DNA of 64,000 nucleotides, taken from positions 1-64,000 of the forward strand of contig NZ_JNIY01000009.1 of the NCBI RefSeq assembly GCF_000701465.1. Direction: 5' to 3'. How positions within the stretch are numbered: the first letter of the stretch is position 1; every line of letters begins with the position of its first letter. This document shows, piece after piece, positions 22,172 to 30,027 of the stretch. Below the pieces are notes generated by a model. That model ran no database searches, was not told the DNA's origin, and saw only the letters and a program-made list of their open reading frames with translations. The DNA comes from Paraoerskovia marina DSM 21750. GTDB taxonomy: Bacteria > Actinomycetota > Actinomycetes > Actinomycetales > Cellulomonadaceae. The position numbers and the translations under genes were made by a program.

Positions 22172-23305
22172 ATGAGCACCTCGCTTCCGCAGCACCCCCT
22201 CTCGCAGTCACTCGAAGATCTCGTCGAGCTCTTCGACGTCCGGCCCTCGGCCGCGCCCATGGCAGACGCCGACCGGGAGCTGGCGCTCGCCGCGCCCCGG
22301 TTCGGCACGGTCTTCACGGACCACATGGCGCGCGTGACGTGGAACGCCACCGACGGGTGGTTCGACCGTCGCGTCGAGCCCTACGGTCCGTTGCAGATGG
22401 ACCCCGCCACGGCCGTCCTGCACTATGCGCAGGAGATCTTCGAGGGGATGAAGGCCTACCGTCACGCTGACGGTTCGGTATGGACCTTCCGCCCCGAGGC
22501 GAACGCGCAGCGCTTCGCGCGGTCGGCGCAGCGCCTCGCGCTTCCGTCGCTGTCGATCGACGACTTCATCGCGGCGGTCGCGGCACTCGTGCGGGTCGAC
22601 GCCGCCTGGGTGCCGTCGGGGGAGGAGTCGAGTCTCTACCTGCGGCCCTTCATGTACGCGTCGGAGCCCTTCCTCGGCGTCCGTCCCAGCCTCGAGGCCG
22701 AGTTCCTCGTCATCGCCTCCCCGGTCGGGCCCTACTTCGCCAGCGGCGTGCAGCCCGTCTCGATCTGGATCGAGCGTGACCTGTCGCGCGCCGGTGCCGG
22801 CGGTACGGGTGCCGCGAAGTGCGGCGGCAACTACGCGTCGAGCCTGCTCCCGCAGACCATCGCGCAGGAGAACGGCTGCGACCAGGTCTGCTTCCTGGAC
22901 GCCGCGACGGGTACCGCGCTCGAAGAGCTCGGGGGCATGAACGTCTTCGTCGTCAAGACCGACGGATCGGTCGAGACGCCCGAGCTGACGGGGTCGATCC
23001 TCGAGGGCGTGACCCGGTCGTCGATCATCCAGCTCCTCCAGGACGCGGGGCACGAGGTCCGGGAGCGTCGCATCCCGTTGGACGAACTGCTCGAGGGCAT
23101 CGGCGACGGGTCGGTCGCGGAGATCTTCGCGTGCGGCACCGCGGCGGTCGTGACGCCGATCGGTCGCCTCGCCGGGACGTCCTTCGACCAGACGATCGCC
23201 GACGGTGGCGCGGGGTCGGTCACGATGTCGGTCCGTGGCGAGCTCACCGACATCCAGTACGGCCGCGCAGCCGACCGGCACGGGTGGCTGCGTCGGCTCG
23301 TCTGA
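22172..23305 (+). CDS. ilvE: Branched-chain amino acid aminotransferase
   Basis: 377 residues, the length of class IV (BCAT type II) enzymes of actinobacteria. It transfers the amino group to the last 2-oxo acids of Ile/Val/Leu synthesis using PLP. The catalytic Lys is in AAKCGGNYASSLLPQ. QVCFLDAATGTALEELGGMNVFVV and the C-terminal GELTDIQYGRAADRHGW are typical. AAAGG sits 11 nt upstream of the ATG. Ends 3 nt before the convergent DUF6069 gene. Confidence 0.97.
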   Translation: MSTSLPQHPLSQSLEDLVELFDVRPSAAPMADADRELALAAPRFGTVFTDHMARVTWNATDGWFDRRVEPYGPLQMDPATAVLHYAQEIFEGMKAYRHADGSVWTFRPEANAQRFARSAQRLALPSLSIDDFIAAVAALVRVDAAWVPSGEESSLYLRPFMYASEPFLGVRPSLEAEFLVIASPVGPYFASGVQPVSIWIERDLSRAGAGGTGAAKCGGNYASSLLPQTIAQENGCDQVCFLDAATGTALEELGGMNVFVVKTDGSVETPELTGSILEGVTRSSIIQLLQDAGHEVRERRIPLDELLEGIGDGSVAEIFACGTAAVVTPIGRLAGTSFDQTIADGGAGSVTMSVRGELTDIQYGRAADRHGWLRRLV

Positions 23306-23308
23306 CCG

Positions 23309-23890
23309 CTAGTAACTGCGGCGAGGACGGATCGTTTTCGCCGCAGTTCCGGTCAGGAGCGACCAGACGGCGATGCCGATCAAGAGGTTGAGAGCGGACG
23401 TGAACGCGGCCGTGATCGTGTCGTCGGTCCAGGCGAACGGCAGCGACGCCGTCAGTGCGACGACGAGGAACATCAACCAGCCGAAGAACAGTCGTGGTCG
23501 CGGTGCGATCAGGGCGAGCAGGACGAGCACCCCGGCCGCGAGGAACGTCAGGAGCGCTCCGGCCACCGCGAACGCACCGGCGTCGGTGCTCGCGCCGAAC
23601 GGGTTCGGCGGCGCGATGACGTCCAGGTTGAAGACGGACTCCAGGACGACGGTGGCGACATATCCGACGAGGGCGGCCACGGCGGCCGTCGCAAGCGTCC
23701 CGCCGACGAACCGCTTCGCGTCGATGACCGGGGTCGACGGTGTCGACACGAACTCCTCCGGCTCTTGCGTCGGCGCAGGCTGTTGCTGGGGTACGGCCGA
23801 CTCGGCCGGGTAGCTGGCCGGTGGGTTCTCGTTCGCGGGGACGCGCGGGATTCGGCGGGTGGGCTCTGGACCCTCATCCGGATAGCTCAT
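23309..23890 (-). CDS. DUF6069-like membrane protein
   Basis: 193 residues. About 55 Pro/Glu-rich cytoplasmic residues at the N-terminus are followed by four hydrophobic segments (about 60-82, 105-130, 135-155 and 160-182). The pattern matches the actinobacterial DUF6069 membrane family of unknown function. AAGGAGAGACG precedes the ATG on the minus strand. Confidence 0.75.
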   Translation of the reverse strand: MSYPDEGPEPTRRIPRVPANENPPASYPAESAVPQQQPAPTQEPEEFVSTPSTPVIDAKRFVGGTLATAAVAALVGYVATVVLESVFNLDVIAPPNPFGASTDAGAFAVAGALLTFLAAGVLVLLALIAPRPRLFFGWLMFLVVALTASLPFAWTDDTITAAFTSALNLLIGIAVWSLLTGTAAKTIRPRRSY

Positions 23891-23973
23891 CGTCTCTCCT
23901 TGGCGGTTCGGTGCTCGAACTCGCTGTCATGCCCGCGGGCTGGACGCTCGCGAGGTGGTGGTCCGCAGTGTGG

Positions 23974-23979
23974 CAGTAT
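23974..23979 (+). promoter_or_regulatory. -10 box candidate of the cimA leader
   Basis: CAGTAT lies 7 nt before the GTG of the leader peptide, the same spacing as in the ilvB leader. No clear -35 is visible. Confidence 0.4.
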
Positions 23980-23986
23980 GTGGAGC

Positions 23987-24019
23987 GTGACACACATCGT
24001 CTCGCTTATTATCGCCTAG
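23987..24019 (+). CDS. cimA leader peptide (MTHIVSLIIA)
   Basis: A 10-codon frame (GTG start at 23987, or ATG at 23978 giving MWSVTHIVSLIIA) with five branched-chain codons: Ile, Val, Leu, Ile and Ile. CTT and ATT are rare in this DNA. The bias to Ile fits the downstream gene, whose product feeds isoleucine synthesis. Its stop codon lies in the 5' arm of a pause hairpin, exactly as in the ilvB leader. Confidence 0.8.
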   Translation: MTHIVSLIIA

Positions 24020-24076
24020 CGCGTCCGATCCAACCGATCGCACGCGCTGACCTCCCGCACCCCGGGGGGTTTTTTT
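24018..24076 (+). promoter_or_regulatory. cimA transcription attenuator
   Basis: A pause hairpin pairs AGCGCGT (24018-24024) with ACGCGCT (24042-24048), with an inner GATC/GATC pairing. It is followed at once by a terminator that pairs ACCTCCC (24050-24056) with GGGGGGT (24064-24070) around a 7-nt loop and has a T7 run (24070-24076). The order of Ile-rich leader peptide, GC-rich hairpin and T-run terminator matches the ilvB leader although the sequences differ. Confidence 0.78.
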
Positions 24077-24264
24077 GTGGCCGGACGCCACCCCTGTCCG
24101 ACCCAGATCCTGGTGCCGCACGGCCTCACGAGGGCGACACGGCAGCAACGGCGAGAAGTACTCGGTCACGGATGCTCCACGGCGTCCGCATCTCGACCCC
24201 TAGAGTGGGCTCGCCGAACCCGACGCGGCGCGGCCGTCCATCGCCCCAACGGAGAGTGACACCG
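24077..24264 (+). other. Untranslated stretch between the attenuator and cimA
   Basis: About 190 nt with no supportable gene. A TAGAGT box at 24201-24206 could be a second, attenuator-independent promoter for cimA. GGAGAG at 24251-24256 is the cimA ribosome site. I see no further repeats or leader peptides. Confidence 0.4.
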
Positions 24265-25872
24265 ATGAACCCGACCTTCGACGTCTACGACACGACGCTC
24301 CGCGACGGTGCGCAGCAAGAGGGAATGAACCTCACGGTCGCGGACAAGATCGCGATCGCACCTCTGCTCGACGAGCTGGGCGTCGGGTTCATCGAGGGTG
24401 GCTGGCCGGGAGCGATTCCGAAGGACACCGACTTCTTCGGACGGGCGGCCCGGGAGCTGAACCTGAAGAACGCCGTCCTCGCTGCGTTCGGCTCCACCCG
24501 ACGGGCCGACAGGCGCGCGGGCGACGACCCGCAGGTCCGCGCGCTGCTCGACTCGCAGGCTCCCGTCGTCACGCTCGTCGCCAAGTCCGACGTCCGGCAC
24601 GTCGAGCGCGCGCTGCGCACGACGCCGGACGAGAACCTGGCGATGATCCGCGACACCATCGAGTTCCTCACCCGCGAGGGCCGCCGCGTCGTGCTCGATG
24701 CCGAGCACTTCTTCGACGGCTACCGGTTCGACCCGGCGTACACGCGCTCGGCCGTGGTCGCGGCCGTGGAGGCGGGCGCCGAGGTCGTCACCCTGTGCGA
24801 CACCAACGGTGGGATGCTGCCGCGACAGGTCACCGCGATCGTCACCGAGCTGCGCGAGGCGCTGGGGCACGGCGAGGACTCGGTATATCGCCTCGGCATG
24901 CACGCGCACAACGACTCGGGCTGTGCCGTCGCCAACTCGATCGCCGCCGTCGAGGCGGGGGCGAGCCACGTCCAGGGGACGTTGAACGGCTACGGGGAGC
25001 GCACCGGGAACGCCGACCTCGTCGCGGTCGTTGCGAACCTCGAGCTCAAGGACGGCCGCACGTTGCTGCGCGGAGGCGGGATCGCCGAGGCGACGCGGAT
25101 CGCGCACGCGGTCTCCGAGATCACCAACATCTCGCCGTACGGGCGCCAGCCGTACGTCGGTGCGAGCGCGTTCGCGCACAAGGGAGGTCTGCACGCCAGT
25201 GCGATCAAGGTCGACCCGGACCTCTACCAGCACATTGACCCGCGCGCCGTCGGCAACGACATGCGCATGCTCATCTCGGACATGGCCGGGCGGGCCTCGA
25301 TCGAGCTCAAGGGGCGAGAGCTCGGATTCGACCTCACCGGTCAGGGAGAGCTGCTCACCCGTGTCACGACGCGGGTCAAGGACCTCGAGGCGAGCGGGTA
25401 CACCTACGACGCCGCGGATGCCAGCTTCGAGCTCCTCCTGCGCGAGGAGATCACGGGGGAGCGGCCCGCATTCTTCCGCGTCGAGAGCTGGCGGACGATC
25501 GTCGAGCGCGCCGGCTCCCGCGGTGCGGAGGCGACCGCCGAGGCGACGGTCAAGCTGCACGCCGGCGACGAACGCCACGTCAGCACCGGCGAGGGCAACG
25601 GGCCCGTCAACGCCCTCGACCACGCTCTCCGTCAGGCGTTGACGGCCGTGTACCCGGAGATCGAGGAGTTCCGGCTCATCGACTTCAAGGTCCGGATCCT
25701 CGACACCGACGCCGGGACGGACGCGACCACGCGCGTCCTGATCGAGTCCACCGACGGCAGCACCTCGTGGTCGACGGTCGGCGTCGGCCCGAACCTCATC
25801 GAGGCGTCGTGGGAGGCGCTGACCGACTCGGCGATCTACGGCTTGATCCACGCGGGCGTCACACCCCGCTAG
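24265..25872 (+). CDS. cimA: (R)-citramalate synthase
   Basis: 535 residues, a LeuA-family Claisen condensing enzyme. It begins VYDTTLRDGAQQEGMNLTVADK and continues IEGGWPGAIPKDTDFF, the pattern that separates CimA from 2-isopropylmalate synthase. The HAHNDSGCAVANS metal motif and the C-terminal LeuA-type allosteric domain (about residues 420-530) are present. It joins pyruvate and acetyl-CoA to give citramalate, which LeuCD and LeuB turn into 2-oxobutanoate for isoleucine without threonine. A GGAGAG site precedes the ATG. Confidence 0.92.
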   Translation: MNPTFDVYDTTLRDGAQQEGMNLTVADKIAIAPLLDELGVGFIEGGWPGAIPKDTDFFGRAARELNLKNAVLAAFGSTRRADRRAGDDPQVRALLDSQAPVVTLVAKSDVRHVERALRTTPDENLAMIRDTIEFLTREGRRVVLDAEHFFDGYRFDPAYTRSAVVAAVEAGAEVVTLCDTNGGMLPRQVTAIVTELREALGHGEDSVYRLGMHAHNDSGCAVANSIAAVEAGASHVQGTLNGYGERTGNADLVAVVANLELKDGRTLLRGGGIAEATRIAHAVSEITNISPYGRQPYVGASAFAHKGGLHASAIKVDPDLYQHIDPRAVGNDMRMLISDMAGRASIELKGRELGFDLTGQGELLTRVTTRVKDLEASGYTYDAADASFELLLREEITGERPAFFRVESWRTIVERAGSRGAEATAEATVKLHAGDERHVSTGEGNGPVNALDHALRQALTAVYPEIEEFRLIDFKVRILDTDAGTDATTRVLIESTDGSTSWSTVGVGPNLIEASWEALTDSAIYGLIHAGVTPR

Positions 25873-25953
25873 GCCGCCGGCCGCGTCCGGGAACCGGATG
25901 CAGCGACGCTCCGCCCGCTCGCGGTCACGGATGATCCGCGCCAGGATCGACCG

Positions 25954-26664
25954 ATGGGGAGAGTCGGCGGGGCGTTGCGGTGGTTCCGTGACAACGACTG
26001 GACGCGTGATCTGACGATCGGCGCCCTCCTCGCTCTGTTCGGGCTCTGGCTGGCGGCGACGATCGAGGACCGTGTGGCCCAGCGTCAGGAGGTCGCCGAG
26101 AACACCCGGTGGGTGCGCGAGCTCTCGGTGCGAGACATCACCGACCCGTCACTCGTCGGTATCGACCTGGCCGGGGCCGAGCTCAGCGGCCTCGACATGG
26201 CGTGCGGGGACGACTCCGAGGTCGGCGACGACGGGGCTCGTGCCGCGAACGAGCGGTGCTGGGACCTGCGGCTCGTCGACTTCTCCGGCGCCTCGATGGC
26301 GGGTGTCGACCTCGCCGGTGCGGACCTGCGCGGGGCGACGTTCGTCGGCAGCGTGCTCGCCGGCGCGGAGCTCGCGAACGCCGTGGGCCCGACGTACAGC
26401 GACATGCGCGACGCGGTCCTCGTCGGTGCGACGCTCGACGTCTCGGGACTCGATCTCGTCGACCTGCGCGGGGCTGACCTCAGCGAGGCGGACCTGCGGG
26501 GGACGCCGGGCGGGTCGACCTGCTGGGACGAGTCGACGACATGGCCGAGCGGTGCCGACCCGGGGGCGGTCGCGGCCGGCGCCTGTGACGCCGTGGCGCA
26601 GGCGCTGCGGATCTCGGAGCAGGACCTCGGGCTGCTGCTCGAACCGCTCGACGACTCGGACTGA
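25954..26664 (+). CDS. Membrane-anchored pentapeptide-repeat protein
   Basis: 236 residues. One membrane helix near residues 20-38 (LTIGALLALFGLWLAATI) is followed by pentapeptide A(D/N)LxX repeats in two runs: about residues 70-85 (LVGIDLAGAELSGLDMA) and 108-180 (VDFSGASMAGVDLAGADLRGATF and LVDLRGADLSEADLRG). Two Cys lie in an insertion between the runs. Right-handed beta-helix proteins of this kind often have a scaffold role. No specific function is indicated. Confidence 0.8.
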   Translation: MGRVGGALRWFRDNDWTRDLTIGALLALFGLWLAATIEDRVAQRQEVAENTRWVRELSVRDITDPSLVGIDLAGAELSGLDMACGDDSEVGDDGARAANERCWDLRLVDFSGASMAGVDLAGADLRGATFVGSVLAGAELANAVGPTYSDMRDAVLVGATLDVSGLDLVDLRGADLSEADLRGTPGGSTCWDESTTWPSGADPGAVAAGACDAVAQALRISEQDLGLLLEPLDDSD

Positions 26665-26722
26665 TCGCCCGAGGGTGACCGAGGAGACAGGTCAGCCTCT
26701 CGCCGTCGTGCCGACGGGGCAA

Positions 26723-26728
26723 TACGCT
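26723..26728 (+). promoter_or_regulatory. -10 box of lplA (leaderless start)
   Basis: TACGCT lies 6 nt before the lplA ATG, with no ribosome-binding site between. Confidence 0.5.
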
Positions 26729-26734
26729 GTCGAC

Positions 26735-27784
26735 ATGCGCGGAGAGTACAAGGTCCCAGGTGGAAAGCTCGTGGCGGTCGACGTGGAGACGGAGGACGGG
26801 CGGCTGGCCCGAGTTGCTGTCAGCGGCGACTTCTTCCTCGAGCCCGACGACGCGCTCGAGGACATCGACGGTGCCCTCCTGGGCATGCCCGAGACCGCGA
26901 CGGTCGCACAGCTCGCCGGAGCGGTCGAGTCGGTGCTCGGCGACGACGTGACCATGGTCGGGTTCACCCCCGAGGCGGTCGCGATCGCGGTACGTCGCGC
27001 GCTCGGGCACGCCACGGACTGGTCCGACCACGTCTTCGAGATCATCCACGACGGCCCGGAGAACCCGGCGATGCAGATGGCGATCGACCAGGTGCTGGCC
27101 GAGGAGCTCGACGAGGGGCGTCGTGGCCCGACGCTGCGCATCTGGGAGTGGGCGGACCCGACCGTCGTGATCGGCTCGTTCCAGTCGTTGAAGAACGAGG
27201 TCGACACGGAGGCTGCCGACCGCCACGGCGTGACGGTCGTCCGCCGCGTCTCGGGCGGTGGCGCGATGTTCATCGAGCCTGGCAACACGATCACGTACTC
27301 CCTGACCGTCCCCGGGTCGCTGGTCGAGGGCCTCAGCTTCGAGCGCTCGTACTCGTTCCTGGACGACTGGGTGCTCGGGGCGCTCGCGGACGTCGGTGTC
27401 CAGGCGACCTACCAGCCGTTGAACGACATCGCCTCGCCCGCCGGCAAGATCGCGGGTGCCGCGCAGAAGCGGCTTCGAGGGGGAGCGGTGCTGCACCACG
27501 TGACGATGGCGTACGACATCGACGCGGACAAGATGCTCGACGTCCTGCGCATCGGTCGGGAGAAGATGAGCGACAAGGGCACCAAGAGCGCCAACAAGCG
27601 CGTCGACCCGGTCCGCTCGCAGACCGGGATGGCCCGTGAGGACGTGATCGAGGCGTTCAAGTCGCACTTCCGCGGCCGCTATCGCACGCAGGAGAGCTCG
27701 GTGACGCCCGAGGAGCGGGCTCGCGCCGAGGAGCTCGCACGCCTCAAGTTCGCGACGCCCGAGTGGACCGCGCGCGTGCCCTGA
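26735..27784 (+). CDS. lplA: Lipoate-protein ligase with N-terminal accessory domain
   Basis: 349 residues in two parts. Residues 1-90 (MRGEYKVPGGKLVAVDVE onward) look like the accessory domain that follows the catalytic domain in E. coli LplA and is a separate protein (LplB) in some archaea. Residues ~100-349 are the catalytic domain, with NPAMQMAIDQVLAEE, the RRVSGGGAMFIEPGNTITYSL lipoyl-AMP loop, and Lys in SPAGKIAGAAQKR. It activates free lipoate and attaches it to 2-oxo acid dehydrogenase or glycine cleavage proteins. The domain order is permuted relative to E. coli. Confidence 0.9.
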   Translation: MRGEYKVPGGKLVAVDVETEDGRLARVAVSGDFFLEPDDALEDIDGALLGMPETATVAQLAGAVESVLGDDVTMVGFTPEAVAIAVRRALGHATDWSDHVFEIIHDGPENPAMQMAIDQVLAEELDEGRRGPTLRIWEWADPTVVIGSFQSLKNEVDTEAADRHGVTVVRRVSGGGAMFIEPGNTITYSLTVPGSLVEGLSFERSYSFLDDWVLGALADVGVQATYQPLNDIASPAGKIAGAAQKRLRGGAVLHHVTMAYDIDADKMLDVLRIGREKMSDKGTKSANKRVDPVRSQTGMAREDVIEAFKSHFRGRYRTQESSVTPEERARAEELARLKFATPEWTARVP

Positions 27785-27809
27785 GACCGGGCATCCGTGA
27801 CCGTGGGAC

Positions 27810-27857
27810 GAACGACGCGGTGCCGCGCAGCAGAGGCTGCGCGGCACCGCGTCGTTC
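27810..27857. terminator. Bidirectional terminator between lplA and a GNAT gene
   Basis: A perfect 22-bp stem closes a 4-nt loop (AGAG), the longest uninterrupted hairpin in the window. It sits 26 nt after lplA and 19 nt before the convergent GNAT stop, so it serves both. Confidence 0.9.
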
Positions 27858-27875
27858 TTGCTGTGACAGCCGGTG

Positions 27876-28424
27876 TCAGCGAACGGGCGCTGCGAGCTTG
27901 CGCACCGTCACCGTGTTCTCGTGGATCCGCTGCTCGCCGTGTCCCTCGAACCCGAGGCGGCCGTGGAACCGGAGCGAGCCGGCGTTCATCGGGTCGATGT
28001 TGACCTCGCAGGTGACCGCGTCGCGCCCCTCGGCTCGGGCGATCTCGAAGATCCGGTCGTAGAACTGCTGCCCGATCCCCAGGCCGCGGGCCTCTTCGCC
28101 CAGCACGATCCGGTCGACGTAGTAGTGCGAGAAGTCGCGGTCCTCGAACCAGGTGTAGTTCTCGGCGTCGAAGTCGTCGATGCCGCCGTCGAACGTGACG
28201 ACGAATCCGAGCGCCTCGTCGGACTCAGGGGCCGCGGCGACGAGGGTGAGGGTGGAGTCCTCGACGAGGCGCGCCATGTCCTCGATCGGGGTGATCGGCA
28301 CCGCGGGGGCCGATGCGTTGTTGAGCTCGACGATCCGCTCGATGTCATCGGTGCGTGCTGGCCGGAGAACCACGTCGTCGGGTTCCACGGTGCGCCCTGC
28401 GATGTCTGCGGTCGTGCTCGTCAT
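27876..28424 (-). CDS. GNAT family N-acetyltransferase (paralogue 1)
   Basis: 182 residues. The conserved core reads YYVDRIVLGEEARGLGIGQQFYDRIFEIARAEG with a degenerate acetyl-CoA loop, then VTCEVNIDPMNAGSLRFHGRLGFEGHGEQ. It closely resembles the GNAT encoded at 28712-29245, so the two look like a local duplication. The ATG at 28424 has GAGGAGAGG upstream. The in-frame extension to 28511 is not supported by a ribosome site. Substrate unknown. Confidence 0.88.
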   Translation of the reverse strand: MTSTTADIAGRTVEPDDVVLRPARTDDIERIVELNNASAPAVPITPIEDMARLVEDSTLTLVAAAPESDEALGFVVTFDGGIDDFDAENYTWFEDRDFSHYYVDRIVLGEEARGLGIGQQFYDRIFEIARAEGRDAVTCEVNIDPMNAGSLRFHGRLGFEGHGEQRIHENTVTVRKLAAPVR

Positions 28425-28711
28425 CTGGTTCCTCTCCTCAGGCGGATTCGTGCGCCCGGGTGAGGAGCGCACGCGGCGCACGCAGCACGATTGCTGCCTG
28501 CTCCGCTCCACGGGCCTGGTGCAGCCGCGCCGTCAGGCGCTGGAGCCCGCGAGGACGATCGGTGGAGGCTCCGCGCTGGTGCTCCTCGTCCTGCTGGCAG
28601 CATCGCGGGGCGAACGTTGACCGTCCATCCTCGCTAGCATAGCGAGAACGATCGCGGACCGACACCGGACCTGCATAGAAGAAGTGTCAATCGTTAGTCA
28701 AGCCCGATTGA
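28425..28711. other. Gene-free stretch between the two GNAT genes, with a palindrome
   Basis: 287 nt with lower GC around 28630-28711. It holds a perfect palindrome, CTCGCTA-GCA-TAGCGAG (28630-28646), which on the minus strand contains a TATGCT -10-like hexamer, and TTGACA- and TTGACT-like hexamers further upstream on that strand. This could be the operator and promoter of the GNAT gene at 27876-28424, with a ~200-nt leader. Short open frames here look like shadows and are not called. Confidence 0.45.
28687..28711 (-). terminator. Hairpin after the second GNAT gene
   Basis: TCAATCG (28687-28693) and CGATTGA (28705-28711) form a 7-bp stem with an 11-nt loop, directly abutting the stop codon of the GNAT gene at 28712 and followed on the minus strand by a T-rich CACTTCTTCT. 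Probably the end of the yggS-GNAT operon. Confidence 0.5.
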
Positions 28712-29245
28712 TCATTCGGCCGCCGAGGCCTCGCCCCGACCGGCGTCCGCCCGCAACATCTCGACGGTGACCGTCCCGCCCTTGGTGATCTGCTCGCCCA
28801 CGCGCTCGAAGCCGAGCCGGTGGTGGAAGCGCAGGGAACCGGGATTCGGCGGGTCGAGGTTGACCTCGCAGGTCACGACCGCCAGGCCCCGGTCCGCCGC
28901 CGCCGCGAACGCGGCCTCGTAGAGCGCGGCACCCCATCCCTGGTTGCGTGCGTCCTCCGCGACGACGATCCGGTCGACGTAGAGGTGCGACGCCTCGCGC
29001 TCCTCGAACCACGCGTAGTTCTCGCTGGCGTATGCCGCGCCGGGGGTGACGAGAACGAGCAGCGCACGCGGGGTCTCGGGCTCGGCGGGGTCCACGCCGA
29101 CGAGCGAGGCGTCGGCGACGGCGAGCAGATCACGGATCTCCTCGGCGGACATGGTCGGCACGGCCGGGTAGGCGGCGTTGTTCAGCTCGACGAGAGCCGC
29201 GACGTCGGCCTCGGTGGCAGGGCGGAGTGCGGGGCGGTCGCTCAT
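28712..29245 (-). CDS. GNAT family N-acetyltransferase (paralogue 2)
   Basis: 177 residues, the close relative of the GNAT at 27876-28424. Shared features include LVELNNAAYPAVP, YAWFEEREASHLYVDRIVVAEDARNQGWGAALYEAAF and VTCEVNLDPPNPGSLRFHHRLGFERVGEQ. Its ATG overlaps the yggS stop (ATGA on the minus strand), so the two are co-translated. This is the only hint of function: a link to PLP or amino acid metabolism is possible but unproven. Confidence 0.88.
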   Translation of the reverse strand: MSDRPALRPATEADVAALVELNNAAYPAVPTMSAEEIRDLLAVADASLVGVDPAEPETPRALLVLVTPGAAYASENYAWFEEREASHLYVDRIVVAEDARNQGWGAALYEAAFAAAADRGLAVVTCEVNLDPPNPGSLRFHHRLGFERVGEQITKGGTVTVEMLRADAGRGEASAAE

Positions 29246-29988
29246 GCGGGGTCTCCTGTGATCGGTGTGGAGGTCGGGGGTGTGGGGCGTGGGCCGAACA
29301 CGGCCGTCCCGACGCGGACGACGGTCGCGCCCTCGGCGATCGCGAGGTCGAGGTCGCGGCTCATCCCCATGGACAGTTCTCGGGCCTCGGAGGTTCCGGG
29401 GGCACCGGAGGCGTGCACGGCGTCGCGGATCGTGCGCAGCCGCGAGAAGCCGGCTCGGACGACGGCAGCGTCCGCGGTGTTGGCGCCGATCGTCATGAAC
29501 CCCTTGAGGCGCAGGTACGGCAGCGTGGCGACCTCGAGCGCGAGCTGCCTCGCGTCGTCGGCGGCGACACCCGACTTGGACGCCTCGCCGGAGACGTTGA
29601 CCTGGATCATGACGTCGAGGTCGTGCCCTGAACGCTCGCACCGGGTCGACAGGGCGCGAGCCAGCGCGAGCGAGTCGACGGACTGGATCCCGGACGCCGC
29701 GGCGAGAGCGGCGTTGATCTTGTTCTTCTGCAGGTGCCCGATCAGGTGGACCGTCAGCGCCCCGGCCGCGACAAGATCGGCGAGCTCGGGGGCCTTCGCC
29801 GTGAGCTCCTGGACCCGGTTCTCGCCGATCAACGTGGCCCCGGCCTCGACGGCCTCCCGGACGGCGTCGGCGTCCTGCGTCTTGGTCGCCACGAGGACCC
29901 GGATCTCGGCGGGGTCGCGGCCGGCGTCGCGGGCGGCCCGCTCGACGCGCGCGTGGACCTGGTCGAGACGGTCGGCTACGGAGGACAC
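29242..29988 (-). CDS. yggS: YggS family pyridoxal-phosphate homeostasis protein
   Basis: 248 residues, a single-domain alanine-racemase-fold PLP protein (PLPBP). The PLP Lys is in LVATKTQDADAVREAV. Other family blocks are IGENRVQEL, HLIGHLQKNKI, NVSGEASKSG and LSMGMSRDLDLAIAEGATVVRVGTAVFG. It buffers free PLP and affects amino acid pools. The GTG at 29988 is chosen because TACACT (29995-30000, minus strand) stands 6 nt upstream, a leaderless start. Upstream ATGs would lie within the promoter. Confidence 0.93.
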   Translation of the reverse strand: MSSVADRLDQVHARVERAARDAGRDPAEIRVLVATKTQDADAVREAVEAGATLIGENRVQELTAKAPELADLVAAGALTVHLIGHLQKNKINAALAAASGIQSVDSLALARALSTRCERSGHDLDVMIQVNVSGEASKSGVAADDARQLALEVATLPYLRLKGFMTIGANTADAAVVRAGFSRLRTIRDAVHASGAPGTSEARELSMGMSRDLDLAIAEGATVVRVGTAVFGPRPTPPTSTPITGDPA

Positions 29989-29994
29989 GTGCCG

Positions 29995-30000
29995 AGTGTA
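29995..30000 (-). promoter_or_regulatory. -10 box of yggS (leaderless start)
   Basis: TACACT on the minus strand lies 6 nt before the yggS GTG. It defines the start and excludes the in-frame ATGs at 30018 and 30021. Confidence 0.6.
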
Positions 30001-30027
30001 GGTGCCCCGGGGTGTCATCATGGACGG

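Noticed and set aside
28438-28665. 75-codon minus-strand frame between the two GNAT genes
   Set aside because: No ribosome site, composition typical of non-coding GC-rich DNA, and it contains the palindrome and -10-like box.
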